From NCBI GenBank assembly GCA_019155205.2, contig JAHNZQ020000277.1, forward strand, positions 1,437,506 through 1,501,505: 64,000 nucleotides of DNA, read 5' to 3'. Positions 35,081-43,950 of the stretch are shown in pieces. Source of the DNA: Gracilaria vermiculophylla (taxonomy: Eukaryota; Rhodophyta; Florideophyceae; Gracilariales; Gracilariaceae). The notes under the pieces were generated by a model. That model was not told where the DNA came from and did not search any database. It was given only the letters and a program-made list of their open reading frames with translations. The first letter of the stretch is position 1; every line of letters starts with the position of its first letter. Position numbers and translations under genes: made by a program.

Positions 35081-35085
35081 AAAAG

Positions 35086-35600
35086 CTGGTCAACGCGCGT
35101 ATTCTTCTATGAAGTATCGGGTTCCTAAATATGAAGTTGGAGGGAAAGTTTGGCTCAACAGGTTCTTTTTCAAGGATGCTTATGCGAAGTCTCAAGAATC
35201 TGATGAGCTAAGTGCCAAAAGATTCGGCCCTTTCCAAATCGTGAATATAATAGAAAAGAATGCTTTGAAGCTTGAGCTCTTTAATCATATCAAGATTCAT
35301 CCTATTGTCCATGTCAGCCATATGATACCTCACGAGAAACTACCAGCTGTTATAGCTGCATTTGTTTCGCCCAGACCAGAACCTATACATACAGAAGAAG
35401 GAGAAGAATATGAAGTTGCAGCTATTCTCAAGAACAAGAAAAGAGAAAAAGGATATAAGTTTCTGACTCTTTCGGAAGAAGAGCCCACTCATGATGCTGA
35501 GTGGTTAAGCAAGAAATCGTTTGTTGACAAAGATGGAACCGTTACTGGAGTATGGCAGGAATATATTCGCCAAGCAGGAATATTACGGCAATATCATTGA
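35086..35600 (+). pseudogene. integrase C-terminus and chromodomain of the split gypsy element
   Basis: The frame from 35086 is open to 35600. It reads YEVGGKVWLNRFFF, SAKRFGPFQIVNIIEKNALKL and IHPIVHVSHMIPHEKLP, the standard 'GD.V.L......KL..+..GPF.I......L.LP....I...FHVS.L' tail of Ty3/gypsy integrases. A chromodomain-like region follows: EEGEEYEVAAILKNKKREKGYKFLTLSEE...DAEWLSKKSFVDKDGTV. It is the continuation of the integrase at 28400-29420. Confidence 0.8.
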
Positions 35601-35630
35601 AGAAGATGTGATTAGTCAAGAGACGGAAAA

Positions 35631-36002
35631 TGTGTGACAAACTGTTTGAAAGTTTCGCTTTATTTATTTAGTGTGACCTGAAAAGATAGTTTATCGACGA
35701 CTCTAGAATTAACTGGAAGCTGTCCATCTCAGCATGCTCTGCTGGACAACCTACAAATTGGTTCTAGATTTCTCCAAAAAGGAGAATCTAAAGTCTATAT
35801 AAAGGCGTGGGGCTCTCGATTAACACGGGAATCAGGCAACTCGAGTGAAGTTGTATTCAAACTACTGTCTATGTACTCCTTTTTATTTCAAGTAAGAGTT
35901 AAAAACTACCTTTTGGTATTTTTTACCCGCTGTGGTGCTTCGCCAATTCCTTTACTACCATCCTTTTCTTATAATCACCCTTTTTGTACTGTACATCCTA
36001 CA
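35631..36002 (+). repeat. probable 3' LTR of the split gypsy element
   Basis: Starts TGTGTGAC right after a purine run (AAGAGACGGAAAA). Contains TATATAAA at 35796-35803. The end at CTACA (36002) is a guess, because no 5' LTR is available for comparison. Confidence 0.4.
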
Positions 36003-36237
36003 GCTGTTGAGGCGCAAACTTTGCCACGCAATATATTGTGGTCTTGCGTAGTTTGTTAGACTTTACAGGCGGTTCCAACGACAAAATCGAGACAATGATT
36101 ATATTATGAGAAGGAATGTAATGGATGCAAAGAATATTTTTGGGTAGCGATTGGAGCCTAAAAAAAACACTTTCTGTGCCTGTCTTGAAACAATTTCGCA
36201 CCTTAATGTTGATCTGCGCATGACATTTTGCGCAATA

Positions 36238-37516
36238 CAATGCGTTTCAAATTCATATCATCTCTAAAAAACGCGCCGAACTAGTACTGTAGTGCGCCTT
36301 TTGCATAACACATAAGAAACAATCGTTTCATAATCATAACACTACATCAGTAACATCCATCAAAATAGCTCAGCAAGCACCTATTTTGCGCTTCGAACCG
36401 CTTAAAATTGAACAATTGAAAGCGAACGGAAAATCGTATGTCAAAACTGGTCGACACTTAAAGCCTCATGCGGTCAAAAATCTCCATTTTCTTCTAAATC
36501 CACCAACTTATGCAATCCAAAACTCTACAGGGCTTCCACACCTTTTCAGTCCTGCAGATAGATGCGTTACGAAACGAGAACTGTGTCAAAGTTGCGTGCA
36601 AGAAAAATGCAAAAAAAAAAAAACCTCAATGTATCAAAATCAACAATATGTCGAAATTAATAAAATACATTTGTTCAAGTATAAAAAGATGAAGAAAACA
36701 TTAGTTCTGGAAAATCAAAATCAGCATAAAAGAATATCTTGGTGTGAAAACATGGAGTATTACAAAGATCAATGGGGCATACAATCATTTTTTCTGACGA
36801 AAAACAATTCAACTTGGATGGTCCAGACTGTTATAAATTTTATTCGCATGATCTTAGAAAACAATTCTCTGCATTACATACAAGACAATCTAGAAGCGGT
36901 TTTATTATGATATGGGCTGGTATATCAAAATATGGAAAAACATATATTGCATTTATTGATGTAGTTTTGGGCTCTGCATGCTATAAAGAAGTTTTTTCTA
37001 TCTACATGATAGTTTATGGATATTGTGTATGTGTTAAAGTTTTTGTTTTTCAACAAGGTAATGTCCCAGTAAACAAATTCCAATCGGTGTCAGACTGTCT
37101 ACAGAAAGCAAACATTGAGGTCATGGAATGGCCAGTGCGCTCACCGAACTTAAGCCCCATTTGAATTTATGAGGTTTACTATGAAGATTGTTTTATGGCC
37201 ATGGAATGCAGTTTAGCACAGTTTTTGATTCAAAACATTGTGTTAAGAATTGTTGGGACAATATTTCAGTTTCGACACTTAATGGCTACACTAATTCAAT
37301 GCCCAGACGCTGTATTAGCGTTATTCAGCAAAAAGGTGGGAAAATGAGATACTTAGTTGCCAAAAAAAGACTTTACGTTGGTGAAGATGTTTTGTTTTTG
37401 ATACGGTTTTTGGACTTTAATTTATTTAAAGACTCGATTTTGTAGTCGTAAGTACAGTACCAAAATCACGATTTTTTTACTTTGACACCAAAGTGATATG
37501 ATTTTGAAACAGACTG
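36238..37516 (+). mobile_element. Tc1/mariner element, family 1, copy A
   Basis: Flanked by TA at 36236-36237 and 37517-37518. Outer inverted repeats start CAATGCGTTTCAAATTCATA and, on the opposite strand, CAGTCTGTTTCAAAATCATA. An inner repeat of the same core sits at 36321-36341, with a worn partner near 37394-37410. Length is 1279 bp. It contains a broken transposase. Copy B at 52088-53366 has the same length in the opposite orientation. Confidence 0.85.
36386..37330 (+). pseudogene. Tc1-type transposase, broken (copy A)
   Basis: The N-terminal helix-turn-helix region (36386-36600: LKIEQLKANGKSYVKTGRHL, AIQNSTGLP) and the catalytic core are in different frames. The core has IIFSDEKQFNLDGPD (first Asp, about 36780-36825) and VFVFQQGNVPVN, where the second Asp is Gly. 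It then has EWPVRSPNLSPI, where an extra T in the codon run hides the terminal Glu behind a stop. Transposase cuts and pastes the element, but this copy cannot. Confidence 0.8.
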
Positions 37517-37655
37517 TACGGTAGGTATTGCGTTTGTGCATTGTTTTCTACACATGAATAAAATTGTTTTATTGATTGCTTCTTGATGACATCGTTTTAA
37601 TATACTCTACGAGAAAGATGTAACTAGTAAAGCAATTATTTGTTGGGAAGATCTA

Positions 37656-39213
37656 AAAGTGCTGTGCAAAAAGATAGGACCACCCCCAAAATACAGCTTG
37701 TGGTCAACATGGTTCCCTTTTTTTTTATGTAGACCACACAGCACAGTTGCGAATAATACCGAAGCACTAAAAGACACACAACATTATTCATAAAACAATT
37801 GTGGAACATTACAAAAATAAAAATATGTTCTATAGCTGTTCAAAAAGATAGGTCCACTTAAGGTAAACGTTCAATATTTAATTCTCAAGGGCTACTTTAA
37901 TTACAAAACATGTTTACCTATATAAACTAGACTGCGTACCACTAACAAATCATTTTAAAAAGTAAGAAGCATATCTCACTATGCCAGAAAGTAAGCAGCT
38001 TTCTGAAGAAAAAAAAGAAAAATTTGTAACACTAGATTTCGTCGGTGGAAGCTCTAGAGACATTTTCAAAGCATATGAAAGGTCTACACCAGTCGTGGCA
38101 AACTATGTAAACAAGAAAAAATTTGTGGAAAGTCGAAGAACCAATGACCGCCGAAAAAAATGACTGCAGCAATTCCCCGACGAGTCATTCGGAAAGCAGT
38201 AACGACATATTAATCATCCAATTTTATTTGTCAAGCACTGGATTTGTCTGTCAGTGCTTCTACCGTTCTTGAAATCTTGAATCAGAATCCGAATATAAAA
38301 TATAAGAACAAAAAATGCACTCCTTTATTAACAGAAAAACATATAAATAAGAATAAAATCAGCCAGGACGTTTGTCACATTAAAGAACTTAGAGTAGGAC
38401 TAAGTAATATTTGGCGATGAAAAGAAGTTTCATTTGGATGGCGCATATGGCTTTCAGTACTGCTGCCATGATACAAGGAAGCAGGAAGAAATATTCTCAA
38501 AATGTTAAAATGGGGGTGGTCTATTAATGATTTGGGGAGCATTTTGTAGAAATGGAAAATCAATTTTAGGCATTCTAAGCGGTAGACAGAATGCAAAGGA
38601 CTACACCAATCCGTTGGAAGAGTTTTTATAACCGTTTACGTTTAAAAGTTACGCTCTTAATTAATATTTTAGTAAGACAATGCCTTTTTACATTCTGCAA
38701 ACGACACAAAAATGTTGTTTTAAAACTATAATATAGATGTAATTGAGTTGCTATCGCGTTTTCGGGATCTTAACCTAATCAAAAATGTATGGAGGATGTT
38801 TGCACGCAAAGTTGTTTGCGGTGGAAGGCAAATAAATAATGTCAAAAAGGTACAGAATACTGTTACGCAGGAATGAAATTCCATTTAGACGAAAACGTTA
38901 GATAATTTAGTTACTTCTATGCAGAACCGTTGCGTTGGAGTCCTACAGAACGCTGATAGATGAACCAAGTATTAAACGTACTGCAATGCGGAAATCAAAC
39001 ACTGTTCTTAATGGTGGACCTATCATTTTGCACAGCTAAAAATTCGAAATTTTTATCTCATTCAAGAGTCTTTTGGCGGTTTCATTTGAAGCAGATAAAT
39101 ATCAATTACTATCTTGAGGGTGCTACTGTATGTGTTTTTTTGGTAGGAAAAAACGTTGCATACTCTCTATACGTTCAATTTATAGGGTGGACCTATCATT
39201 ATGCACAGCACCG
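37656..39213 (+). mobile_element. Tc1/mariner element, family 2
   Basis: The outer inverted repeats are GTGCTGTGCAAAAAGATAGG (37659 onward) and, on the opposite strand at the right end (39188-39211), GTGCTGTGCATAATGATAGG. Inner copies of the same motif lie at 37834-37856 and 39015-39037. TA occurs just outside both ends (37654-37655, 39214-39215). The bipartite repeat plan is the IR/DR layout of many Tc1 elements. The few bases at the extreme left end are uncertain. Confidence 0.8.
37981..38840 (+). pseudogene. Tc1-type transposase, broken (family 2)
   Basis: The ATG at 37981 starts a helix-turn-helix region (LSEEKKEKFVTLDF, GGSSRDIFKAYERS) that ends at a TGA after 60 codons. Further on come VIFGDEKKFHLDGAYG (first catalytic Asp, near 38405) and GGGLLMIWGAFCRNGKS. 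Near 38770-38800 is a worn version of the 'SPDLNPIENVWG' block (SKMYGGCLHAKLF). Numerous stops and shifts. Confidence 0.7.
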
Positions 39214-39215
39214 TA

Positions 39216-39969
39216 ATGTTCCTGATCTGACTTATCCGTGGCGCACTGAAACTGTGCGGCGGAGGTACCTTGACCGCAGATGGCATCGGCGGACTGCTCA
39301 TTTGATTTTGGAATATGAGAAAGCTCAACAACTTCAATTCCTGAGCCATACCTTTAAAGTTTATGAATTGAAGAACGTTTAATTCATTTACCCCGTGAGA
39401 GAAAACGGGGTGACGAAGATGAGGATCACCTCAGTACTCTCATCAACGGACAACAATTCATTGGACTGTCGCGGTTCTTCTCCAGGGTATTAGTGTATGT
39501 CTCCCGAGTGCCGAAAATATAATACCGTTGGAGATGCACACGTGCAATCGCCTCTTGACCTTATCAGCATGTGTCCCCCTTCGATGCACACATCGAATGT
39601 CACCGGAACAGAGCTACATCAGTGCTGAAGCTGTACCTAGCGCGCGCTTGCAAATCTTTCAATGTCACCCAGCTCGTTGCGTAAGTGCCCTTGTTTTCGG
39701 CGTTCTGAAACGACACGTCTTCAGCTCCAGTATTTCTCGTTGCCATACAGATCGAAGTGATTAGCGAAATTAGAACGAGCGCTCCATGGATGCTGAAGTG
39801 CAACTCGATACGACTGGTTCCGCATCTTAAGGGACGGTGGTATACAGAGCAATCATTCTAATGCAACGTGACGTGAGACCGCTTCTCCCGCTGCCATGGG
39901 TATAAACCCCTAACGCAAATCAGCTTTCAAGTAGGGAAACACGCAGACCTAGCCAAGGAGACCAACAAT
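39216..39969. other. intergenic, downstream of the SNF5-like gene
   Basis: No gene seen. A short perfect hairpin (ACCCCGT, 39390-39396, with ACGGGGT, 39405-39411) is the only structure noticed. The SNF5-like gene ends at 39970, so its 3' UTR should lie here. Confidence 0.4.
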
Positions 39970-42354
39970 TTAACGTCGACGTTTTGAAATTGTCTTGCTT
40001 TGGCCAGTACTGTTCGGCTTTCGAACTCTAAGCTTTAAAATGACTTTCTTTCTCTGATCAGGAGGCAAACCTTGTCCTGACTGAAATGTTGGCTCTGTCT
40101 TCTGCTTTTTGGCAACATGCATTTCGCTCTTATCCGTCGTGCGTCCTCCACTCTTTTCGTCGTGACCTCTTCGCATGCTTGGCCTCCTCTTCTTTGCAAT
40201 TCTAGTGAACGTGATATGGCCGCTAGTTTTTCTTGAAGGTTGGGTCATCGGAAACGTGAGCTGCTTCCGTCTCCTCCTGTCAAACGCAGCAGGCATCCAA
40301 AGACTTGGGCTCTCGTCCCGTGCGACCCGAAGCTTCAGATACGGGCGAAAATCTAGATTGCGATTCTGATACACTTGCACAGCTTCCGCCTCTGCTTCTA
40401 TTCGCGCTTTTTCGATATCCGCATTTCTCCTGGCCAATTCAGCCAGTTCTATGCGCCGGACTATTTCCAGTTCGCGTCGCAACCTTTCTTCAGCAGCCTT
40501 CTTCACGCGCTCTGCCTTGCGCCGCTCAGACTCCAGGGGTATAGAATCGAGAAGCGGTCTGACAAAGAGATTTCTAATGATCAGCTCATTTTCTTCTCTG
40601 TCCCTCACACGAATGTCTTCAGCTGTACATTTTATGAGAGCAGAACCAACTGGAGGCAGCTTGTCTCGAACACAAGTGTCTTGGGGCATCCCTTTTGCGG
40701 CCAGCTTTCTAGTTTCCTCATCCCCATAGGCAATGGCATGAGCCCGCACCAGTTGGGCGCGCAATGCGCGAGCAACCTCTGGGGCATACTTCGGCGATAT
40801 GTTTGCATCAGTACAAAGAAGTTGGGCAAATAGTTCCGGGGAGTTGACACTTCCACACCCGAGATCCCATTCAAATTCATCTCGCAAGACTTGGACTGTG
40901 TCACCATCTCTCAATTCCACTACGATTTTTATCAATCGTCGGTTCTCTGCTTCAGCAATCTCAGGTGGAGGGGGGCATATCACGCCTGCTTCGTACAGCC
41001 GTCGACGAATTTGAAAAGCTACCGGCGATACAAATTCCTCAGGAAGTCCTCTCGCTCGTCTGATGTAGTCGGCAACGTTTTCCGGGGCAAGGTGTCGCTC
41101 GTTTACATCCCACTGTGTGAACATATGAAGGGTTTTACCTCCCAATGCCACAAACAGTTCTATGGGTATGAGCAATGGCTCTGCATCAAAAACTTCTCCA
41201 GTCCATTTCGGAGCTATTAGAGCATGGTAAGCCTTTTCCACAGCAAGAACAGATGTTGGCTCCTTTGTCTCTTCCGGAATTGGTGGGAAAACCGGACGAG
41301 GTCGCTTTCCGGATCTTTGCTTTTGGGCCCTTTGCTGAGCACGACGTGCCCTCTCGCTTAGTCTTTTCTCTTCAGCCTGTTTGGACTTTCCCAGTGCAAT
41401 GGATTGCTCTTGCTCTTGCTCTTGAGGCTTTTCTTGGTCGTTCAATTTGTCCCCATCTGCCACTTTGTCCGAATCTAATTCTCCAGGTTTCGCTGGTTGC
41501 GAAATTGGGGAAACAGAGGTGCTTGGTGGAAGCGATGGGGGTGGCGGAGGTTGTGGTCGTGTCCAAGGGGCAGGTTGAAGTTGAGGAGGGGGCGGCGGGG
41601 GCACAGGCGGGGGGACAGGCGGGCGGCTATCTGTTACCGTCGGTGTGACGGGTTGAGTCGTCCCGACGGACTGAGTCGATCGGTGCGGCGCGACTGAGGT
41701 GAGATTCAGAGAATCGTAAAATGCCGGACGTCCTATGGGGCGGGTGCCTGATCTGGCCTCCTCCAAAAACTTGTCGAGATGCCCCTCCGCAAACTTCTCG
41801 ACGAATACGGCAAGTCTGTCGTCGACGTTCTTCTGATTTCCACGAAACAGTCCCCGCACGTAATGACTCAAGCTTCCCTGCGAGACACCAGAAACATGCG
41901 ACACAAACGATTGCGTTATGAGGCTCTTGTTCATGTAGAGTATTGCACGGACGTTGTGCAGAGTGGGTGTTTCGTACTGGGAGGAGCCGGGAGGATGGGT
42001 CCATTTCGCAGCGATTTCGCGGGCGACGGCCTGGATTTTCTTCCATCTGACGCCTCCCTCGACAGGAGGAAGCGGCGCCCCCTGACGAAATTGTTCTCCG
42101 CCTAATGTTGGTGGAAGCATGCTGATGCTCTGGCGGCGATTTGCTGAAGATCGACCGGTTGAGTGACGAACGTAACGGGTCGCCTCTGACGTGGTGACGG
42201 CCGCAGCCGCGACCGACGCATCTCCTGCAGCTGCAGAGGCTGTAGCGGCCGCAGCGCGCATCATTTCGCGTAGAGTCTCTTCCGAAGGCATGCTTGCTGT
42301 GGGGCCTCGCATGGTGTGAAAGCGACGGTGACGCCAAGAACGAGCTTTCAGCAA
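39970..42354 (-). CDS. SNF5/SMARCB1-like SWI/SNF chromatin-remodelling subunit
   Basis: A single intronless frame of 794 codons; in-frame ATGs at residues 15 and 22 are alternative starts. Two SNF5 repeats are readable: LLIPIELFVALGGKTLHMFTQ (about residues 393-455) and LIKIVVELRDGDTVQVLRDEFEWDLG through AQLLCTD and RALRAQLVRAHA (470-545), the INI1 pattern. N-terminal to these are an Ala-rich stretch (34-53) and a helix-turn-helix-like segment (130-190: LITQSFVSHVSGVSQGSLS). A poly-Pro linker (246-278) and a Glu/Gln/Lys coiled coil follow. After the repeats come a charged coiled coil (605-660) and a basic tail. SNF5 proteins are core nuclear subunits that anchor the remodeller to nucleosomes. 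Vertebrate SMARCB1 is about 385 residues, so this one is long. Confidence 0.88.
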   Translation of the reverse strand: MLKARSWRHRRFHTMRGPTASMPSEETLREMMRAAAATASAAAGDASVAAAAVTTSEATRYVRHSTGRSSANRRQSISMLPPTLGGEQFRQGAPLPPVEGGVRWKKIQAVAREIAAKWTHPPGSSQYETPTLHNVRAILYMNKSLITQSFVSHVSGVSQGSLSHYVRGLFRGNQKNVDDRLAVFVEKFAEGHLDKFLEEARSGTRPIGRPAFYDSLNLTSVAPHRSTQSVGTTQPVTPTVTDSRPPVPPPVPPPPPPQLQPAPWTRPQPPPPPSLPPSTSVSPISQPAKPGELDSDKVADGDKLNDQEKPQEQEQEQSIALGKSKQAEEKRLSERARRAQQRAQKQRSGKRPRPVFPPIPEETKEPTSVLAVEKAYHALIAPKWTGEVFDAEPLLIPIELFVALGGKTLHMFTQWDVNERHLAPENVADYIRRARGLPEEFVSPVAFQIRRRLYEAGVICPPPPEIAEAENRRLIKIVVELRDGDTVQVLRDEFEWDLGCGSVNSPELFAQLLCTDANISPKYAPEVARALRAQLVRAHAIAYGDEETRKLAAKGMPQDTCVRDKLPPVGSALIKCTAEDIRVRDREENELIIRNLFVRPLLDSIPLESERRKAERVKKAAEERLRRELEIVRRIELAELARRNADIEKARIEAEAEAVQVYQNRNLDFRPYLKLRVARDESPSLWMPAAFDRRRRKQLTFPMTQPSRKTSGHITFTRIAKKRRPSMRRGHDEKSGGRTTDKSEMHVAKKQKTEPTFQSGQGLPPDQRKKVILKLRVRKPNSTGQSKTISKRRR

Positions 42355-43085
42355 TGTGTTGAATGATACCGATGCTTCTGGGAGTTGGCTACGATTCCAA
42401 CAGCCCCCTTACTCGCGTGTGGGGACGGTTGGCGTTGAAGGTGAGACATCGCCTCTCAAAAGGTGCCGAGGGGGCAGCGTTGCAGTATAGGGTCGTGCGG
42501 TCGTCACTGTTTACCGAATTGACATGTGATAATTTAATTATGGGATCGCAAATTGCATTTCAGCGCAATGGTACGAGTGTTTCTCGTTTAAATTCAAAAC
42601 TTCACACTGGGGCCTGTCGGCGGCCGGCTGTTGAAATTTCGGATCACGGACTGGTGGAACTGGCCGTCCTACCAGATTGGCTCCTGCATGCCGTAACTGA
42701 TGAAACAAAGTTTCTTCAGCGCTTCTCAGAGAACTTGGAGCCCACCCGATATCATCTCGCCAAGCCTCCTTCATTAACGAGGTCTCCAAATCCTTCACTG
42801 GTCTCGTGTACATTTCAAACGCATTCTCTCGTACTCTGCCAGCACCTACTCTAAAGTACTATGCAAGCCCGCTAAACTCCAATTGCCCATCACAATCACT
42901 GGGACTGGCGATGACCGTGTCCACGTCCGTTCCGAACGACTCCATGGTAGAAGCATGCGACCTTCGCAACTGATTGTGAGTCGTATTGTAGTACATACTT
43001 TCGCGCGCCGTCATGTTGCCCTATACCCATACATGAATCGCATCCGAGTTTGTTAGTGCTTAACACGGCCTATTGGAAAACGTGC
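42355..43085. other. upstream region of the SNF5-like gene
   Basis: A 163-codon plus-strand frame (42363-42854) and a 91-codon minus-strand frame overlap here, and neither resembles a known family. The SNF5-like promoter should lie in this interval, but I see no clear TATA box. Confidence 0.4.
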
Positions 43086-43950
43086 TCACCGTTTCAGCTG
43101 AGCCACCTCTACTTTTCTTTCCACAAATGTACGAAATACGCATGGCACCGCAGCATTCGGCATAGCTCTCCGTGTTGTCTCATTCTCACACACCACGCCC
43201 CCATCATGGTAACGTGCCGAGAATACACTGTCGTTTGCCGTTCGCATTGCTTCTGAACTTGTGTTCAGCTCACTTATCCACCTTCCGTCTTCCCTAATGC
43301 TCTGCGTCTTTGCCAACGGTACTGATATTTCTCGGTCTACAGCTTTACACTCGAACGCGTTCTTCAGGGGTTCCGAATTTAGTCCTAGCGCGCTGAGATC
43401 CGGCTTTCCCATATTCAGCACAACCCTGTCCACGTCCATTGTCGCCCCACCCCAAAATTTGAACCTCACTTCCCGCCTCAAATCAGCCGTCTCCACACGA
43501 TCAATCCCTGTGGCATTTTTTTCCGTTCAACACGCGCACACCTTTCATGTTCATCGGGTGCAACATTCGGTCGATGATTGTTACCATTCAAACTCGATTC
43601 AAATTTCCATCGCGCTCTTCCACTGGAACGGAAAGGCTAGGTGTTCCTCTGAGCGGCGCTTCCGCTAGAGCCCGCGAGCGAACAGAACCCGGTAGTAGGT
43701 CTTCGACGTGAGCATGGACAAAGACGCCGGTACCTTCAATACCTCGATTAAATGCCAAACGCAGTTCTTCCGATGTAAAGCCTTCTGCGACCGCGGCTTG
43801 TGACACCGTCAAATTGCTGTACGGCACAATCATGCATGAACCGTTTTGCGATGATTTTATGATCTCATCGGCAAGTCACATAGAGTCTGTGCAATTCATC
43901 CCCGCTGCCATCTGTGAAGAGTGTTGTAGTTCGTGGATGACGGTAGTCAT
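43086..43950 (-). pseudogene. unrecognised broken gene, two stops and one frameshift
   Basis: From the ATG at 43948-43950 the minus strand reads one coherent protein-like frame down to TGA 43086-43088. It is interrupted by TGA at 43876-43878, TGA at 43588-43590 and a one-base shift at a seven-T run (43516-43522). Peptides on either side look coding and of even composition (VSQAAVAEGFTSEELRLAF, FKFWGGATMDVDRVVLNMGK, GLNSEPLKNAFECKAVD). I do not recognise the family and see no catalytic motif. It lies between two host genes on the same strand and has no transposon hallmarks. Sequencing error could account for part of the damage. Confidence 0.45.

Larger units (their letters stand above)
25679..36002 (+). 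mobile_element. Ty3/gypsy chromodomain element, split by a copia insertion
   Basis: Coding remnants in order: gag (25679-26280), protease (26490-26640), RT (27090-27900), RNase H (27930-28380), integrase (28400-29420, resuming at 35086) and chromodomain (to 35600). A purine run (35618-35630) precedes a TGTGTGAC start of a probable 3' LTR. The integrase is interrupted between 29420 and 35086 by a complete Ty1/copia element. No 5' LTR is visible, so the left end is truncated or too diverged. Confidence 0.8.

Noticed and set aside
39390..39411. perfect 7-bp stem hairpin as a terminator or histone-type 3' element
   Set aside because: Too short for significance in eukaryotic DNA, and about 560 bp past the end of the nearest gene.
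41175..42105. plus-strand frames of 108-157 codons
   Set aside because: Antisense shadows of the SNF5-like gene, created by its biased codon composition.
41627..42337. 236-codon minus-strand frame overlapping the SNF5-like N-terminus
   Set aside because: Shifted frame of the Ala-rich and Pro-rich coding region; Arg/Ser-rich and without any domain.
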